Shown here in pieces: positions 52,900-60,915 of a stretch of DNA of 64,000 nt; the first letter of the stretch is position 1, and each line of letters starts with the position of its first letter. The notes below the pieces were generated by a model. It saw only the letters and a program-made list of their open reading frames with translations, was not told the origin of the DNA and did not search any database. Source of the stretch: JASJAR01 sp039198225 (GTDB taxonomy: Bacteria > Pseudomonadota > Alphaproteobacteria > Rhodobacterales > Rhodobacteraceae); contig JBCCTQ010000018.1 in the NCBI GenBank assembly GCA_039198225.1, positions 17,382 to 81,381 on the forward strand, in the 5' to 3' direction. The position numbers and the translations under genes were made by a program.

Positions 52900-53388
52900 C
52901 TATTCGTAGCCGCCCGGATCGTTTGGCGTTTCAAGCAAAGTGCCATCGAACTTTGGCAGGGCGTCATCCATCGCCAACCAAGGCAACTTGCTTTGATAAT
53001 AGACGTGAAATGTCGGCTCGAAGTCCTCCGGGTTCTCCATGGATGCCGCATAAAGATGCATGCCGCCAGGGTAGTGGTCGGCTTCGAACCCCATCGGTGA
53101 CCCGCAACGCCCGCAGAAATGGCGAAACACACCTTTGGAGCTTTCGAATGTCTTTGGGGCGTCTCCGGTCCACCTGAACATTTTTCGGGGCACTCCGATC
53201 CAACCGACAACCGGAGCGGCACAGTTTCTCCGGCAATCGTCGCAATGGCAGTAGCAGGCCCAGGTTATGCTGCCGTCAAATTCCCACTGCGTCTTTTTGC
53301 AAAGACAATACCCGCGCGTTGTCACTGTGCGCTCCAGCGTTCTTGGTAAGCCATACTTGTCAGTTCTCGGGGTTGAAGAGACGGTCAT
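52900..53388 (-). CDS. GFA (glutathione-dependent formaldehyde-activating type, CENP-V/Gfa) domain protein
   Basis: 162 residues. Zinc-binding Gfa pattern: GYCLCKKTQWEFDG, CYCHCDDCRRNCAAPVVGWI (Cys-rich cluster), and FCGRCGSPMGFEADHYPGGM. Despite the name, most such proteins are not shown to act on formaldehyde; they bind two zinc ions and may bind glutathione. Cytosolic. Convergent with the dioxygenase gene. The 5' leader overlaps an inverted repeat at 53399-53421. Confidence 0.87.
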   Translation of the reverse strand: MTVSSTPRTDKYGLPRTLERTVTTRGYCLCKKTQWEFDGSITWACYCHCDDCRRNCAAPVVGWIGVPRKMFRWTGDAPKTFESSKGVFRHFCGRCGSPMGFEADHYPGGMHLYAASMENPEDFEPTFHVYYQSKLPWLAMDDALPKFDGTLLETPNDPGGYE

Positions 53389-53398
53389 TGGCGTCTTT

Positions 53399-53421
53399 CG
53401 CAGGCCATTTTGCGGCCTGCG
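53399..53421. repeat. Inverted repeat between XRE and GFA genes
   Basis: Perfect 8-bp stem CGCAGGCC / GGCCTGCG with a 7-nt loop, in the 69-bp gap between the XRE gene stop and the GFA gene start. It could stop transcription from the XRE gene or act as an operator. Confidence 0.4.
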
Positions 53422-53457
53422 GGATTTCTTTCGTCAAAAAGCAACACCCGCGTTAAG

Positions 53458-54264
53458 TCAGTCGCCCAAAAGCGACCGCGCGTATCGAGGAACCGCATCA
53501 GGAGCGACCGCGGCATGACGCACCAATTCGTCGAAACGGCGAGAAAAGAACCTGACCTCTTCTGCACTGGTGGCCGACACGTAAGCATCGCCCACATAGA
53601 TCGAAACGCGCATGCGCCCGAATACGGTGAACGGTGCGGAGAAGTATTTTCGTCCATCAAAAAGGTGGAGGCGGAGCGCTGGATAGTGCCGCTGGCAGAG
53701 ATCGGCGATATGGGAAATTTGGCGGAGGATGACGTTGAGCTCGGTGTCTCGCCACCGACCCTTGCGGGCGGCCATGACCTCAAGCGTCTGGAAGGGCATG
53801 GCAATTTCGAGATCGGTCTCCTCGATGTCAAATCCCGTCAACACCTTTTCGTCACCTTCCGCGCCCCCGTCGCGGTCTGAGAGGCTCAACATGTCGGGCA
53901 GTACCGCCGGCACATAGCGGAGTTTCTGCCCCTCGGTTTCCGCCCGCCACCGCGCAAGGGGAGACAGCGCTTCGTCGGTTGGCACGGCAAGAAGCTCGCT
54001 GCTTTGGGTCATTTCCTGGCGGCCGCCGCGTGCATTTTCGAGCGCCAGAAGCCAATCCACCGAAGCACCGGTCGCCTCGGCAATGCGTCGGAGGGTTTCC
54101 GCCCGGGGCAAACGGTCTTGTTTGGGATCGCGGAGCTGGCTCAGGGCGGATCGGTCGAGCTTAGCCCTTTTGAGGAAGGTCGGAAGATCCTCCTGCATGT
54201 CGCCGAGGAGCAGCCGAAAGCGCTCCCGAAACGCCTTGCTCAACTCCCGCTTGTCCAAATTCAC
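53458..54264 (-). CDS. XRE-type helix-turn-helix transcriptional regulator
   Basis: 268 residues. The DNA-binding region is in the first 75: FLKRAKLDRSALSQL then LPRAETLRRIAEATGASVDW. The C-terminal 180 residues have no enzyme motif and are probably a ligand or dimerisation domain. It is divergent from the desaturase gene, with an inverted repeat TGATGTG / CACATCA separated by 40 bp in the gap, so it likely controls that operon. Possible role: sensing membrane lipid or phosphorus state. Confidence 0.82.
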   Translation of the reverse strand: MNLDKRELSKAFRERFRLLLGDMQEDLPTFLKRAKLDRSALSQLRDPKQDRLPRAETLRRIAEATGASVDWLLALENARGGRQEMTQSSELLAVPTDEALSPLARWRAETEGQKLRYVPAVLPDMLSLSDRDGGAEGDEKVLTGFDIEETDLEIAMPFQTLEVMAARKGRWRDTELNVILRQISHIADLCQRHYPALRLHLFDGRKYFSAPFTVFGRMRVSIYVGDAYVSATSAEEVRFFSRRFDELVRHAAVAPDAVPRYARSLLGD

Positions 54265-54270
54265 CTCATT

Positions 54271-54317
54271 TGATGTGGATTCACAATATTTCTAACAAAA
54301 AACACAAAAACACATCA
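54271..54317. promoter_or_regulatory. Spaced inverted repeat in the XRE-desaturase intergenic region
   Basis: TGATGTG at 54271-54277 and CACATCA at 54311-54317, arms 40 bp apart (about four helix turns), in an A/C-rich, low-GC promoter region. Two half-sites on the same face could bind the divergent regulator. Confidence 0.35.
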
Positions 54318-54399
54318 CATACAACACATTCACCGAATTGAGACGAGCGGGGCCATCGCACTAAGCCTGGATAAATCTTATACATTTGAAGGCGTTAAG

Positions 54400-55320
54400 A
54401 TGGCTATTCGCGAAGAAGCCCCTACGTTGGCGCTCCTTGCCCTGACCTATGCAGTCTACTTCACACTGCCTTTGGCGGCTGGCACCTGGCCGATCTGGCT
54501 CATTGTGTTGGGCCTCGCGGTCGCGATCGCGATGCATTCCTCGTTGCAACACGAGGTGCTGCATGGGCATCCATTTCCGAACCAGATGCTGAATGACGCG
54601 CTGGTATTCCCTGCTCTCGGGCTCGCGATCCCCTATCTCCGCTTTAAGGACACTCACCTGGCGCATCACTTCGACGCCAATCTCACCGATCCTTACGACG
54701 ATCCGGAAAGCTATTTCCTGCACAGTGAGGATTGGGGGCGCATGCCGCCCTGGCAGCAATGGCTTGCGGAGTTCAACAATATGCTGATCGGACGGATGGC
54801 GGTAGGACCGGCGATTGGATTGGCGGTGCTCTATTCGGACGATCTTGGGCGCGCGCTCAAGGGCGACCGGCGGGTGATTTGGTCCTATCTCCACCATCTT
54901 CTCGGCGCGGCCCTCCCGCTGGCCTGGGTGGCGATAATGACCGACCTGCCGCTTTGGGCGCTTTTCATCGCGGCCTATCTCGGAATGTCGATCCTAAAGA
55001 TCCGAACCTATCTCGAACACCGCGCCCATGACCGGCCCGGTGGGCGCTCGGTGATCATCGAAGACCGTGGGCTCTTGGCCCTTCTGTTTCTCAATAACAA
55101 TTACCACGCGGTGCATCACGCCCATCCGAAAGTGGTCTGGCACCAATTGCCTGCGATGTTCGCGCGCCGCCGGGAGCACTTTCTCAGGCGGAATGGGGGA
55201 TATACCTATGGCTCCTATAGGGAGATCTTCCGTCGCTATCTCTTCAAAAGGAAAGACCCGGTGCCCCATCCACTCCATGGCCTTGCTGAGCGCGAAGACG
55301 GATTGAGGCCGGGCGGATGA
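54400..55320 (+). CDS. Fatty acid desaturase
   Basis: 306 residues, integral membrane diiron enzyme. The three His boxes are HSSLQHEVLHGH, HLAHHFD and NNNYHAVHHAHP. Hydrophobic helices include ALLALTYAVYFTLPLAAGTW and WLIVLGLAVAIAMHSS. It introduces double bonds into acyl chains or acts on related lipids (some relatives desaturate carotenoid or ether lipids). It starts at ATG 54400 and overlaps the next gene by 4 bp (ATGA). Confidence 0.88.
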   Translation: MAIREEAPTLALLALTYAVYFTLPLAAGTWPIWLIVLGLAVAIAMHSSLQHEVLHGHPFPNQMLNDALVFPALGLAIPYLRFKDTHLAHHFDANLTDPYDDPESYFLHSEDWGRMPPWQQWLAEFNNMLIGRMAVGPAIGLAVLYSDDLGRALKGDRRVIWSYLHHLLGAALPLAWVAIMTDLPLWALFIAAYLGMSILKIRTYLEHRAHDRPGGRSVIIEDRGLLALLFLNNNYHAVHHAHPKVVWHQLPAMFARRREHFLRRNGGYTYGSYREIFRRYLFKRKDPVPHPLHGLAEREDGLRPGG

Positions 55321-56099
55321 AGCCAGTGGCGGGCCTGGCGATGTATGCTCGGCCCGAATTGACCGACGAATTTAGCCTTTTCTGGCGCGCGATCCGAGAG
55401 AGACTGATCCGCGACGGAATAGGCGCTCCAGAAGTGCTGACGCAGGATGGGTATGGCTCCGCGTTCTGGCGCGCGCCGAACCTCGTATTGGGCCAAACCT
55501 GCGGGTATCCCTACCGAACCGAACTGAAGGACGCTGTCTCGTTTGTCGGGACACCAGATTACGGACTGGAGGGCTGCCCGCCGGGATATTATCGCAGCGT
55601 GATCGTGGCCCGGGAGGCGTCCCCACTTCGGAGCCGGGACGATCTCGACGGGGTGGACCTTGCCTATAACGATGACCAAAGCCAGTCGGGTTTTCATGGC
55701 CCCTTGGCCTGGGCCAGGCAGTTGGGGCTGAAACTCAACCCTACACTTGCCACAGGCGCCCACCGTCAGTCTGCCCAAGCGGTTGCGGAAGGCCGCGCCG
55801 AAATCGCAGCCATCGACGCAGTGACCTGGCGCTTTATGGAGCGACACGACGCCCAGCCGAATGCGCTCCGGGTCATCGCCCAGACGCCGCCGGTGCCCGG
55901 TCTTCCATTGATTTGTGCGAAAGGCGTTGATCCGCTCCGGGTTGCGAGGGCCGTGAGCGGCGCAATCGAGGCAATCGGCCCAGACATACGCACCGCCCTA
56001 TCGATCACGGGCCTGTCGCCGCTCTGCGCCGAAGACTACACAGCGTCGGCCTTCGATCCGATCGTCAAATCGGCCCCAAGCAGGGTCTGGTCAGGCTAG
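55317..56099 (+). CDS. PhnD/SsuA-like substrate-binding protein, lacking a signal peptide
   Basis: 260 residues, coupled to the desaturase gene (4-bp overlap). The sequence is of the PhnD-type periplasmic-binding fold: LTQDGYGSAFWRAPNLVLGQ near residue 40, FVGTPDYGLEGCPPGYYRSV, DGVDLAYNDDQSQSGFHGPL, and AEIAAIDAVTWRFMER. The N-terminus MKPVAGLAMYARPELTDEFS has no signal peptide and there is no ABC permease or ATPase nearby, so a cytoplasmic binding or sensing role is more likely than import. Ligand unknown. Confidence 0.75.
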   Translation: MKPVAGLAMYARPELTDEFSLFWRAIRERLIRDGIGAPEVLTQDGYGSAFWRAPNLVLGQTCGYPYRTELKDAVSFVGTPDYGLEGCPPGYYRSVIVAREASPLRSRDDLDGVDLAYNDDQSQSGFHGPLAWARQLGLKLNPTLATGAHRQSAQAVAEGRAEIAAIDAVTWRFMERHDAQPNALRVIAQTPPVPGLPLICAKGVDPLRVARAVSGAIEAIGPDIRTALSITGLSPLCAEDYTASAFDPIVKSAPSRVWSG

Positions 56100-56217
56100 G
56101 GCACTAGAACGCCTTGGGTTCCGAAACCCTCCCAGGTGAAGAGAACCAGGTTGGCCGGCGATCCCACCTCTTAGCTAGCCATGTTTCGGCCCTCGGTTGA
56201 GACTTTGCCAGGTGTCC

Positions 56218-56646
56218 CTACGAACCCGCTTGGTCGTGCCGGTCGCGGAGAAACGTCCGAAGGTCGACGGCCTCTTTCCGCGTGGCGGATACGTAGATGA
56301 AGGAAAAGTTCGACCTTTCCTCGATCATGCTGCCTGGAAAGGGCAAATAGCTGAGCTCGGGCGAGCCGAAAGAGGGCGAGGCGGTGCCGACCTGCCATTC
56401 GGTGGCGAGCGTCACATCGACGAGCTTGAGCGGTGCGCCACCGTCGGCGTCGGCGATTTCCAAGGGTACATCGGCGAGGCGGAGGTAAGCGGCCTTGTCT
56501 CGCGCCGTGGTAAAACCCTCGATAAACTCCGTGGCCAGGATCTGAAGATCACCGGCCGGATCTTCCTCATGGACATGGGAATGGAGATGGTCTGCGGCCG
56601 CGTGGTTGTGACCTGGCCCGTGGGCGTGGCTGTGATCATGTGGCAT
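56218..56646 (-). CDS. Small His-rich protein, candidate metal-delivery partner of the ureohydrolase
   Basis: 142 residues from ATG 56646, which overlaps the ureohydrolase end by 11 bp; the frame is open upstream inside that gene. The first 30 residues are packed with His (MPHDHSHAHGPGHNHAAADH, then LHSHVHEEDP), a typical nickel- or zinc-storage tail. The rest is a compact alpha/beta body, LQILATEFIEGFTTARDKAA, then SFIYVSATRKEAVDLRTFLR. I do not recognise a family. Its place as the last gene of the guanidine operon suggests delivery of Ni to the hydrolase. No signal peptide. Confidence 0.7.
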   Translation of the reverse strand: MPHDHSHAHGPGHNHAAADHLHSHVHEEDPAGDLQILATEFIEGFTTARDKAAYLRLADVPLEIADADGGAPLKLVDVTLATEWQVGTASPSFGSPELSYLPFPGSMIEERSNFSFIYVSATRKEAVDLRTFLRDRHDQAGS

Positions 56647-57877
56647 TGCACCACCTCCGTCGTCCGGCGTCTTCCCCCGGAGGAATTGTGACCGGTTTGT
56701 CGATATGGGCTTTGTGGTCGCCGAGTTTGCCCGAGGCCACAAGGCTTCCCAGCACATCGACGATGACCCTCGTGCCCATCAGCGCCGTGATCTCCGACTG
56801 GTCGTAGGGCGGAGAGACCTCAACGAGTTCCATCCCGCAGATCCCTTCGGCGGCCACCTTTGAGGCCAGCGCCAGGGCCTCCCGTGGCAGAAAACCCCCG
56901 GGCTCTGGCCAGCCAGTGCCGGGCACGAAACCGCAATCGATCGAGTCGATATCAAAGGACATGTAAACCATGTCGACCCCCTCCCATGCCATTTCGAGCG
57001 CCATCTCGGCGGTCTTATCGACGCCCATGCTCTCCATGTCGGACATGGTGATGATGTTGGTCTCCCGCTCCCTTGCGACCTTGACCGCCTCCCGTGGCAC
57101 CTGCCAACCGCCGATGCCCACCTGGACGAGGTTTTTAGCGGGGACATTCGGGAGGTTGGTTGAGTGGAACCAGGGCGTCGTGTGCATACGTTCGTCGAGG
57201 TCTTTTTCCTGGATGTCGGCATGGCGGTCAAAATGGACTATGCCGATCTTCTTTGATGTGCATTCCGCGATCCCGCGAACGCAGGGAAAGCCGATGGAAT
57301 GGTCACCGCCCACCATGATCGGGAAGCTCCCCGACGAGAAGACGTGACTGACCGCACGGCTAATTTGGTCGAAGGTCTTTTCAATATTGGCTGGGATGGT
57401 GAAGACGTCTCCCGCGTCACAGAGGGTCATTTGCTCCCGCAGATCGATGCCCATTTCGTAATTGTAAGGCGTGTAGAGCGACGAAATCTTCCGAATACCC
57501 TGGGGCCCGAAGCGCGTGCCCGGCCGATAGGTCGTGCCGCCGTCAAACGGGATGCCGAGGGCGCAGGCATCGTAATCACCGACCTCGGTGACGTCTTCGG
57601 CATAGGGCGCGTTGAGGAATGTGTTAATGCCCGCATAATGGGGCAGCTCGCCCCGGGCGAAGGTGGGGATCGACTTGTCTTCTATACTATCAGCCCCGGT
57701 GAGCCCCATGCGGAGCGCCCATTTCCGTTCTTCCTCCCAACGCCCGCCCGGAATGTCGGCCTCGGCCTGCATGGCCTTCCAGCCTTGGAGTTTGCTCAAG
57801 TCCGGGTGGTGGAACCGCCGACCATCTCGGCGTTGGTCCCTGGGGTGGTGCGACCGGGTTCGGTCAGATTGGAACAT
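56636..57877 (-). CDS. Ureohydrolase of the agmatinase family, probable guanidine hydrolase
   Basis: 413 residues from ATG 57877 (overlaps the ATPase gene by 14 bp). The metal-site motifs of the arginase/agmatinase superfamily are intact: GGDHSIGFPCVRG, HFDRHADIQEKDLDERMHTT (D-x-H-x-D), SFDIDSIDCGFVPGTG (D-x-D) and MELVEVSPPYD. The N-terminal extension is about 100 residues longer than in ordinary agmatinases, comparable to the nickel-dependent guanidine hydrolase of Synechocystis (Sll1077, also once annotated as agmatinase). It would release urea and ammonia from guanidine. This assignment rests mainly on the guanidine riboswitch heading the operon; agmatine hydrolysis is the alternative. 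Confidence 0.85.
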   Translation of the reverse strand: MFQSDRTRSHHPRDQRRDGRRFHHPDLSKLQGWKAMQAEADIPGGRWEEERKWALRMGLTGADSIEDKSIPTFARGELPHYAGINTFLNAPYAEDVTEVGDYDACALGIPFDGGTTYRPGTRFGPQGIRKISSLYTPYNYEMGIDLREQMTLCDAGDVFTIPANIEKTFDQISRAVSHVFSSGSFPIMVGGDHSIGFPCVRGIAECTSKKIGIVHFDRHADIQEKDLDERMHTTPWFHSTNLPNVPAKNLVQVGIGGWQVPREAVKVARERETNIITMSDMESMGVDKTAEMALEMAWEGVDMVYMSFDIDSIDCGFVPGTGWPEPGGFLPREALALASKVAAEGICGMELVEVSPPYDQSEITALMGTRVIVDVLGSLVASGKLGDHKAHIDKPVTIPPGEDAGRRRWCNAT

Positions 57878-58625
57878 GGGTGTCCTCCAGGATGCGTTGG
57901 AAGGGAATGCCGCCGTCGCGGGCATCAAAATCATAGGTGATCGTGGCGCCAAACGCGCCGGGATCCGTCGGGTCCCAACGGGGCTTGTCGAAGACGATGA
58001 CGCGGTCACCGAGTTTGAACGCCTCTTCGAGGTCATGGCTGACCATGAACACGGTCATCGGCTGCTCGGCGCGAAGTTCGCCCAAAAAGTCGTGCATCGA
58101 GAGCCGCGTGCCGGGGTCGAGGGCGCCGAAAGGTTCATCGAGGAGGAGGATCCGGGGCGTTGCGGTGAGCGCTTGGCCAATGGCGAGGCGCTGCTGCATC
58201 CCACCCGACAGGGAGGCAGGATATTGGTCGGCCACATGGCCGAGCCCGATCCGGTCGAGCGTGGCCCGAGCTCGGTCGCGCGACGCATGGCGGGCCGGGC
58301 CGAACAGGCGGCCCCACTTTTGGTCAAACGCTTCGGCGGCCATAATATTCTGGAGGGCGGTCATATGGGGAAAGACCGAGTAGCGCTGGAAGACCACGCC
58401 CCGTTCCGACCCGGGTTCGACCGCGGGCGGCGATCCGTCGATGGAGATCTCGCCCCGGGTCGGCTGTTCTTCGGCGAGAAGCAGTCGGAGGAAGGTCGAC
58501 TTCCCACAGCCCGATGCGCCGACGATAGAGATGAACTCACCTTCCTCAACGTCGAGATTGACCCGCTCGATGATCGGGCGCCCGCCATAGGATTGGAAAA
58601 TGTCTCGAACGCTTACAAAGCTCAC
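57864..58625 (-). CDS. ABC transporter ATP-binding protein (SsuB/NrtD type), guanidine operon
   Basis: 253 residues with GTG start at 58625 overlapping the permease stop (GTGA); the long open frame upstream is a shadow. Walker A GASGCGKST, Q-loop VFQRYSVFPHMTALQNI, signature LSGGMQQR, Walker B ILLLDEPFGALD, switch His in VSHDLEEAF. The group transports sulfonates, nitrate, taurine and related compounds. Here the substrate is inferred to be guanidine. Cytoplasmic ATPase of the system with the adjacent permease and binding protein. Confidence 0.9.
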   Translation of the reverse strand: MSFVSVRDIFQSYGGRPIIERVNLDVEEGEFISIVGASGCGKSTFLRLLLAEEQPTRGEISIDGSPPAVEPGSERGVVFQRYSVFPHMTALQNIMAAEAFDQKWGRLFGPARHASRDRARATLDRIGLGHVADQYPASLSGGMQQRLAIGQALTATPRILLLDEPFGALDPGTRLSMHDFLGELRAEQPMTVFMVSHDLEEAFKLGDRVIVFDKPRWDPTDPGAFGATITYDFDARDGGIPFQRILEDTHVPI

Positions 58626-59434
58626 AACCCGCCCTCCGACCAAGGAAAGGCCCGGCGCGCCAGGGCACGGAGCCCAAGATCGATGAGGAAGGCCAGGATC
58701 GTAATCCAGAGGACGTAAGTGAGGATTACGTCCATCGCGAGAAACCGCCGGACAAGAAAGATCCGGTAGCCCAAGCCGAGATCCGACGCGATGGCTTCGG
58801 CAGCAATGAGAAAGAGCCAGGCCGGGCCGAGGGAGAGCCGCACCGCCTGAACGAGGCGCGGCAGCACCTGGGGCAAGGCGACCCGGAGAAGGATCACGAA
58901 AGACGACGCGCCTAAGGTCTGAGCTTTGACGATCTGTTCTTTCGGTATCTCGATCGTTCGTTGCGCAAGGTCCCGGATAAGAAACGGCGTGATTCCGACG
59001 AAGATCAGCACGATCTTTGACACTTCGCCGAGGCCGAAAATGATGAAAAGGATCGGCAAAAGCGCCAGCGGCGGGATCATCGAGAGGACCGCCACGAACC
59101 CCCCGAAACCGGCGCGGATATGGGGCAAAAGCCCAATCAGAAGCCCGAAGATCAGCCCTGTGAAGGCCGCAAGCCCCACCCCGATGGCGAGACGGCGGAG
59201 ACTGATGGCGGTGTCGTACCAAAAGAGGATCCTGCCCGAGCGCCTGTCGCCCTCGGTCAAGAGCCGCAAAGCGGTCTCGCCAAGCGTGCCGAGGGACGGC
59301 AAGAGCTTGTCCTGGGGGTTGGCCGCGAGCCGGATCTCAGAGCCGATCACGTAGGCCACAACCACCAGCGCAAAGGGCACGAGCATCAGAAACAGGCGAA
59401 GCGCCGGTCCGGGTTTTTGATTGATAAACCGCAT
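58622..59434 (-). CDS. ABC transporter permease (SsuC/NrtB type), guanidine operon
   Basis: 270 residues with six hydrophobic helices, for example LRLFLMLVPFALVVVAYVIG, the central GFVAVLSMIPPLALLPILFI and IVLIFVGITPFLIRDLAQRT. The EAA-like coupling loop includes AQTLGASSFVILLRVALPQV. Family ssuC/nrtB/tauC. Inner-membrane channel of the proposed guanidine importer. It is 42 bp after the binding-protein gene and overlaps the ATPase gene by 4 bp. Confidence 0.9.
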   Translation of the reverse strand: MRFINQKPGPALRLFLMLVPFALVVVAYVIGSEIRLAANPQDKLLPSLGTLGETALRLLTEGDRRSGRILFWYDTAISLRRLAIGVGLAAFTGLIFGLLIGLLPHIRAGFGGFVAVLSMIPPLALLPILFIIFGLGEVSKIVLIFVGITPFLIRDLAQRTIEIPKEQIVKAQTLGASSFVILLRVALPQVLPRLVQAVRLSLGPAWLFLIAAEAIASDLGLGYRIFLVRRFLAMDVILTYVLWITILAFLIDLGLRALARRAFPWSEGGL

Positions 59435-59476
59435 CGGATGATGGGGCGAGGCAGAGCCCCGCCCGCCTTTGGCGCC

Positions 59477-60526
59477 TTAGAGCGCGCCGTCGGCTGCCAT
59501 CTGCATATAGGTCGTGTCGAACCGCATCTGCACGTTGTTCGGATCGCCCGTGGTCGACCCGTCCGGGTATTCGACCCCGACGAAGTCAGCGCTCGGGGCG
59601 CCTTCCCCGAGGATGCCCTTATCAAAGAGAAACTCCGCCACTTCGACCATGGTGGATTTGAGCGCCTCGTCTGCGGTAAAGGCCACCGCGTCGGCGGGGT
59701 CGTAGAACATTTCGGTCGAGGCAAGCTGTGCCTGGTAACCTGCTAGGTCCGTGCCCGAGGCTTCGGCCATGGCCGTCAGCACCTCTTCATCGCCCGCCGC
59801 CATCAGCGCCATGACCTCATACCATGCACCGGCCACCGCCTTGCCGAAATCGGGATTGGCCGCGAGGGTGTCGGTATTGACGAACATGATGTCGATGATC
59901 TCGCCCGGGATATCCGAACTGTCGTAGATTTTCTGCGCGCCCGGCTCTTCAAGAATGGTCGACACCAGCGGGTTCCAAGTGACAACCGCTTCCACATCGT
60001 CGGTGGCGAAAGCAGCGATCATATCGGCATCGGATGTGTTGATCACACCGTCGAGGTCGCGTTCGGAAAGACCCACGGAATCGAGCCCCCGCGCCAAGAG
60101 GTAATGAGACACTGAAAGTTCCACGAGGTTCACCGGCTTGTCGACAAGAGATGCCAGGTCCCCGTCACCCTTGATGATGACCGCGTCGTTGCCGTTGGAA
60201 AAGTCGCCGACGATGAGGGCTGTGGTGTCAACGCCGCCACCGGCCGGAATCGAGAGTGTGTCCATGTTTGTGGCCGACACCCCATCAAACGCGCCGGCCG
60301 TGTATTGGTTGATGGATTCGATGTAGTCGTTGATCTGCACGATCTCGACATCGATGCCGTATTTCTCGGCCCACTTATCCATAATCCCAGACTCTTCGAG
60401 ATAGCCCCAGGGCATCCAGCCCACGTAGATCGACCAGGCCAGTCGGAATTCCGTTTTTTCCTGCGCCACGGCAGGCAGGACCGCCGTAGCGGCTAGAGTT
60501 GCAGCAAGTACGAGTGTTTTCAGCAT
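59477..60526 (-). CDS. ABC transporter substrate-binding protein (SsuA/NrtA type), guanidine operon
   Basis: 349 residues from ATG 60526, with a Gly-rich ribosome binding site before it. A signal peptide ends VLPAVAQEK near residue 22. The mature protein has the SsuA/NrtA fold: FRLAWSIYVGWMPWGYLEES, then QINDYIESINQYTAGAFDGV, DGDLASLVDKPVNLVELSVS, and ATDDVEAVVTWNPLVSTI. Periplasmic. First gene after the guanidine-I riboswitch, so the ligand is most likely guanidine, although the family also includes nitrate, sulfonate and urea binders. Confidence 0.9.
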   Translation of the reverse strand: MLKTLVLAATLAATAVLPAVAQEKTEFRLAWSIYVGWMPWGYLEESGIMDKWAEKYGIDVEIVQINDYIESINQYTAGAFDGVSATNMDTLSIPAGGGVDTTALIVGDFSNGNDAVIIKGDGDLASLVDKPVNLVELSVSHYLLARGLDSVGLSERDLDGVINTSDADMIAAFATDDVEAVVTWNPLVSTILEEPGAQKIYDSSDIPGEIIDIMFVNTDTLAANPDFGKAVAGAWYEVMALMAAGDEEVLTAMAEASGTDLAGYQAQLASTEMFYDPADAVAFTADEALKSTMVEVAEFLFDKGILGEGAPSADFVGVEYPDGSTTGDPNNVQMRFDTTYMQMAADGAL

Positions 60527-60543
60527 CGCGTCATCCCCCGCGT

Positions 60544-60587
60544 TTGGTTCCGCCAGCTGTGGAAAGGTCGGGCCGCAGACGGAACAA
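60544..60587 (-). promoter_or_regulatory. Hairpin between the riboswitch and the first gene (expression platform)
   Basis: Inverted repeat TTGTTCCG / CGGAACCAA (one bulged base) flanking 27 nt, located after the aptamer and 18 nt before the ATG. It may switch with the aptamer or hide the ribosome binding site. No U-tract follows, so translation control is more likely than termination. Confidence 0.45.
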
Positions 60588-60610
60588 GAGACTGAGCGCG
60601 GACTTGACCT

Positions 60611-60722
60611 GCGCAGTAAATCTCCCGGGATTTTGGCCCGCCGTGTACCGGGTGGAATCTGCCACTCCGGCGGTGCTTCTCGGACCAGTCCTCTTTCGAG
60701 CGGAACCCTAAGCACCCTGCGC
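60611..60722 (-). promoter_or_regulatory. Guanidine-I (ykkC) riboswitch
   Basis: About 112 nt of 5' leader on the minus strand containing the conserved ykkC blocks in order: TAGGGTTCCG (60701-60710), CTGGTCCGAGA, ACACGGCGGG and AAAATCCCGGGAGA (ending 60621). The ends pair as P1: GCGCAG (60722-60717) with CTGCGC (60616-60611). The class binds guanidinium and turns on expression. It lies 85 nt before the binding-protein gene and heads the five-gene operon. This identifies the substrate of the operon. Confidence 0.92.
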
Positions 60723-60915
60723 GTAGAAACTCGCATGCGGGCGCGTTCGGTGACATTGCGCCGAGGGAATTGGCACTCTGCCTCGGGCGCGCTGCCTACA
60801 AATTGGGCAACTAGGCCGAGCGCTGCTCTGCGATTGAGCGCCATGGATGCGATGGGAATTTGCAATTCCTTGCAGCAGCGGCTCGTATGCGCGCCGACAG
60901 CACCAGGGAAACCCG

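Noticed and set aside
56110..56140. Second guanidine-I riboswitch suggested by a TTGGGTTCCG-like string
   Set aside because: Only one short block resembles the aptamer; the GGTCCGAGA and CCCGGGAGA blocks and a closing helix are missing. The local stem GGGTT/AACCC is more likely a 3' hairpin.
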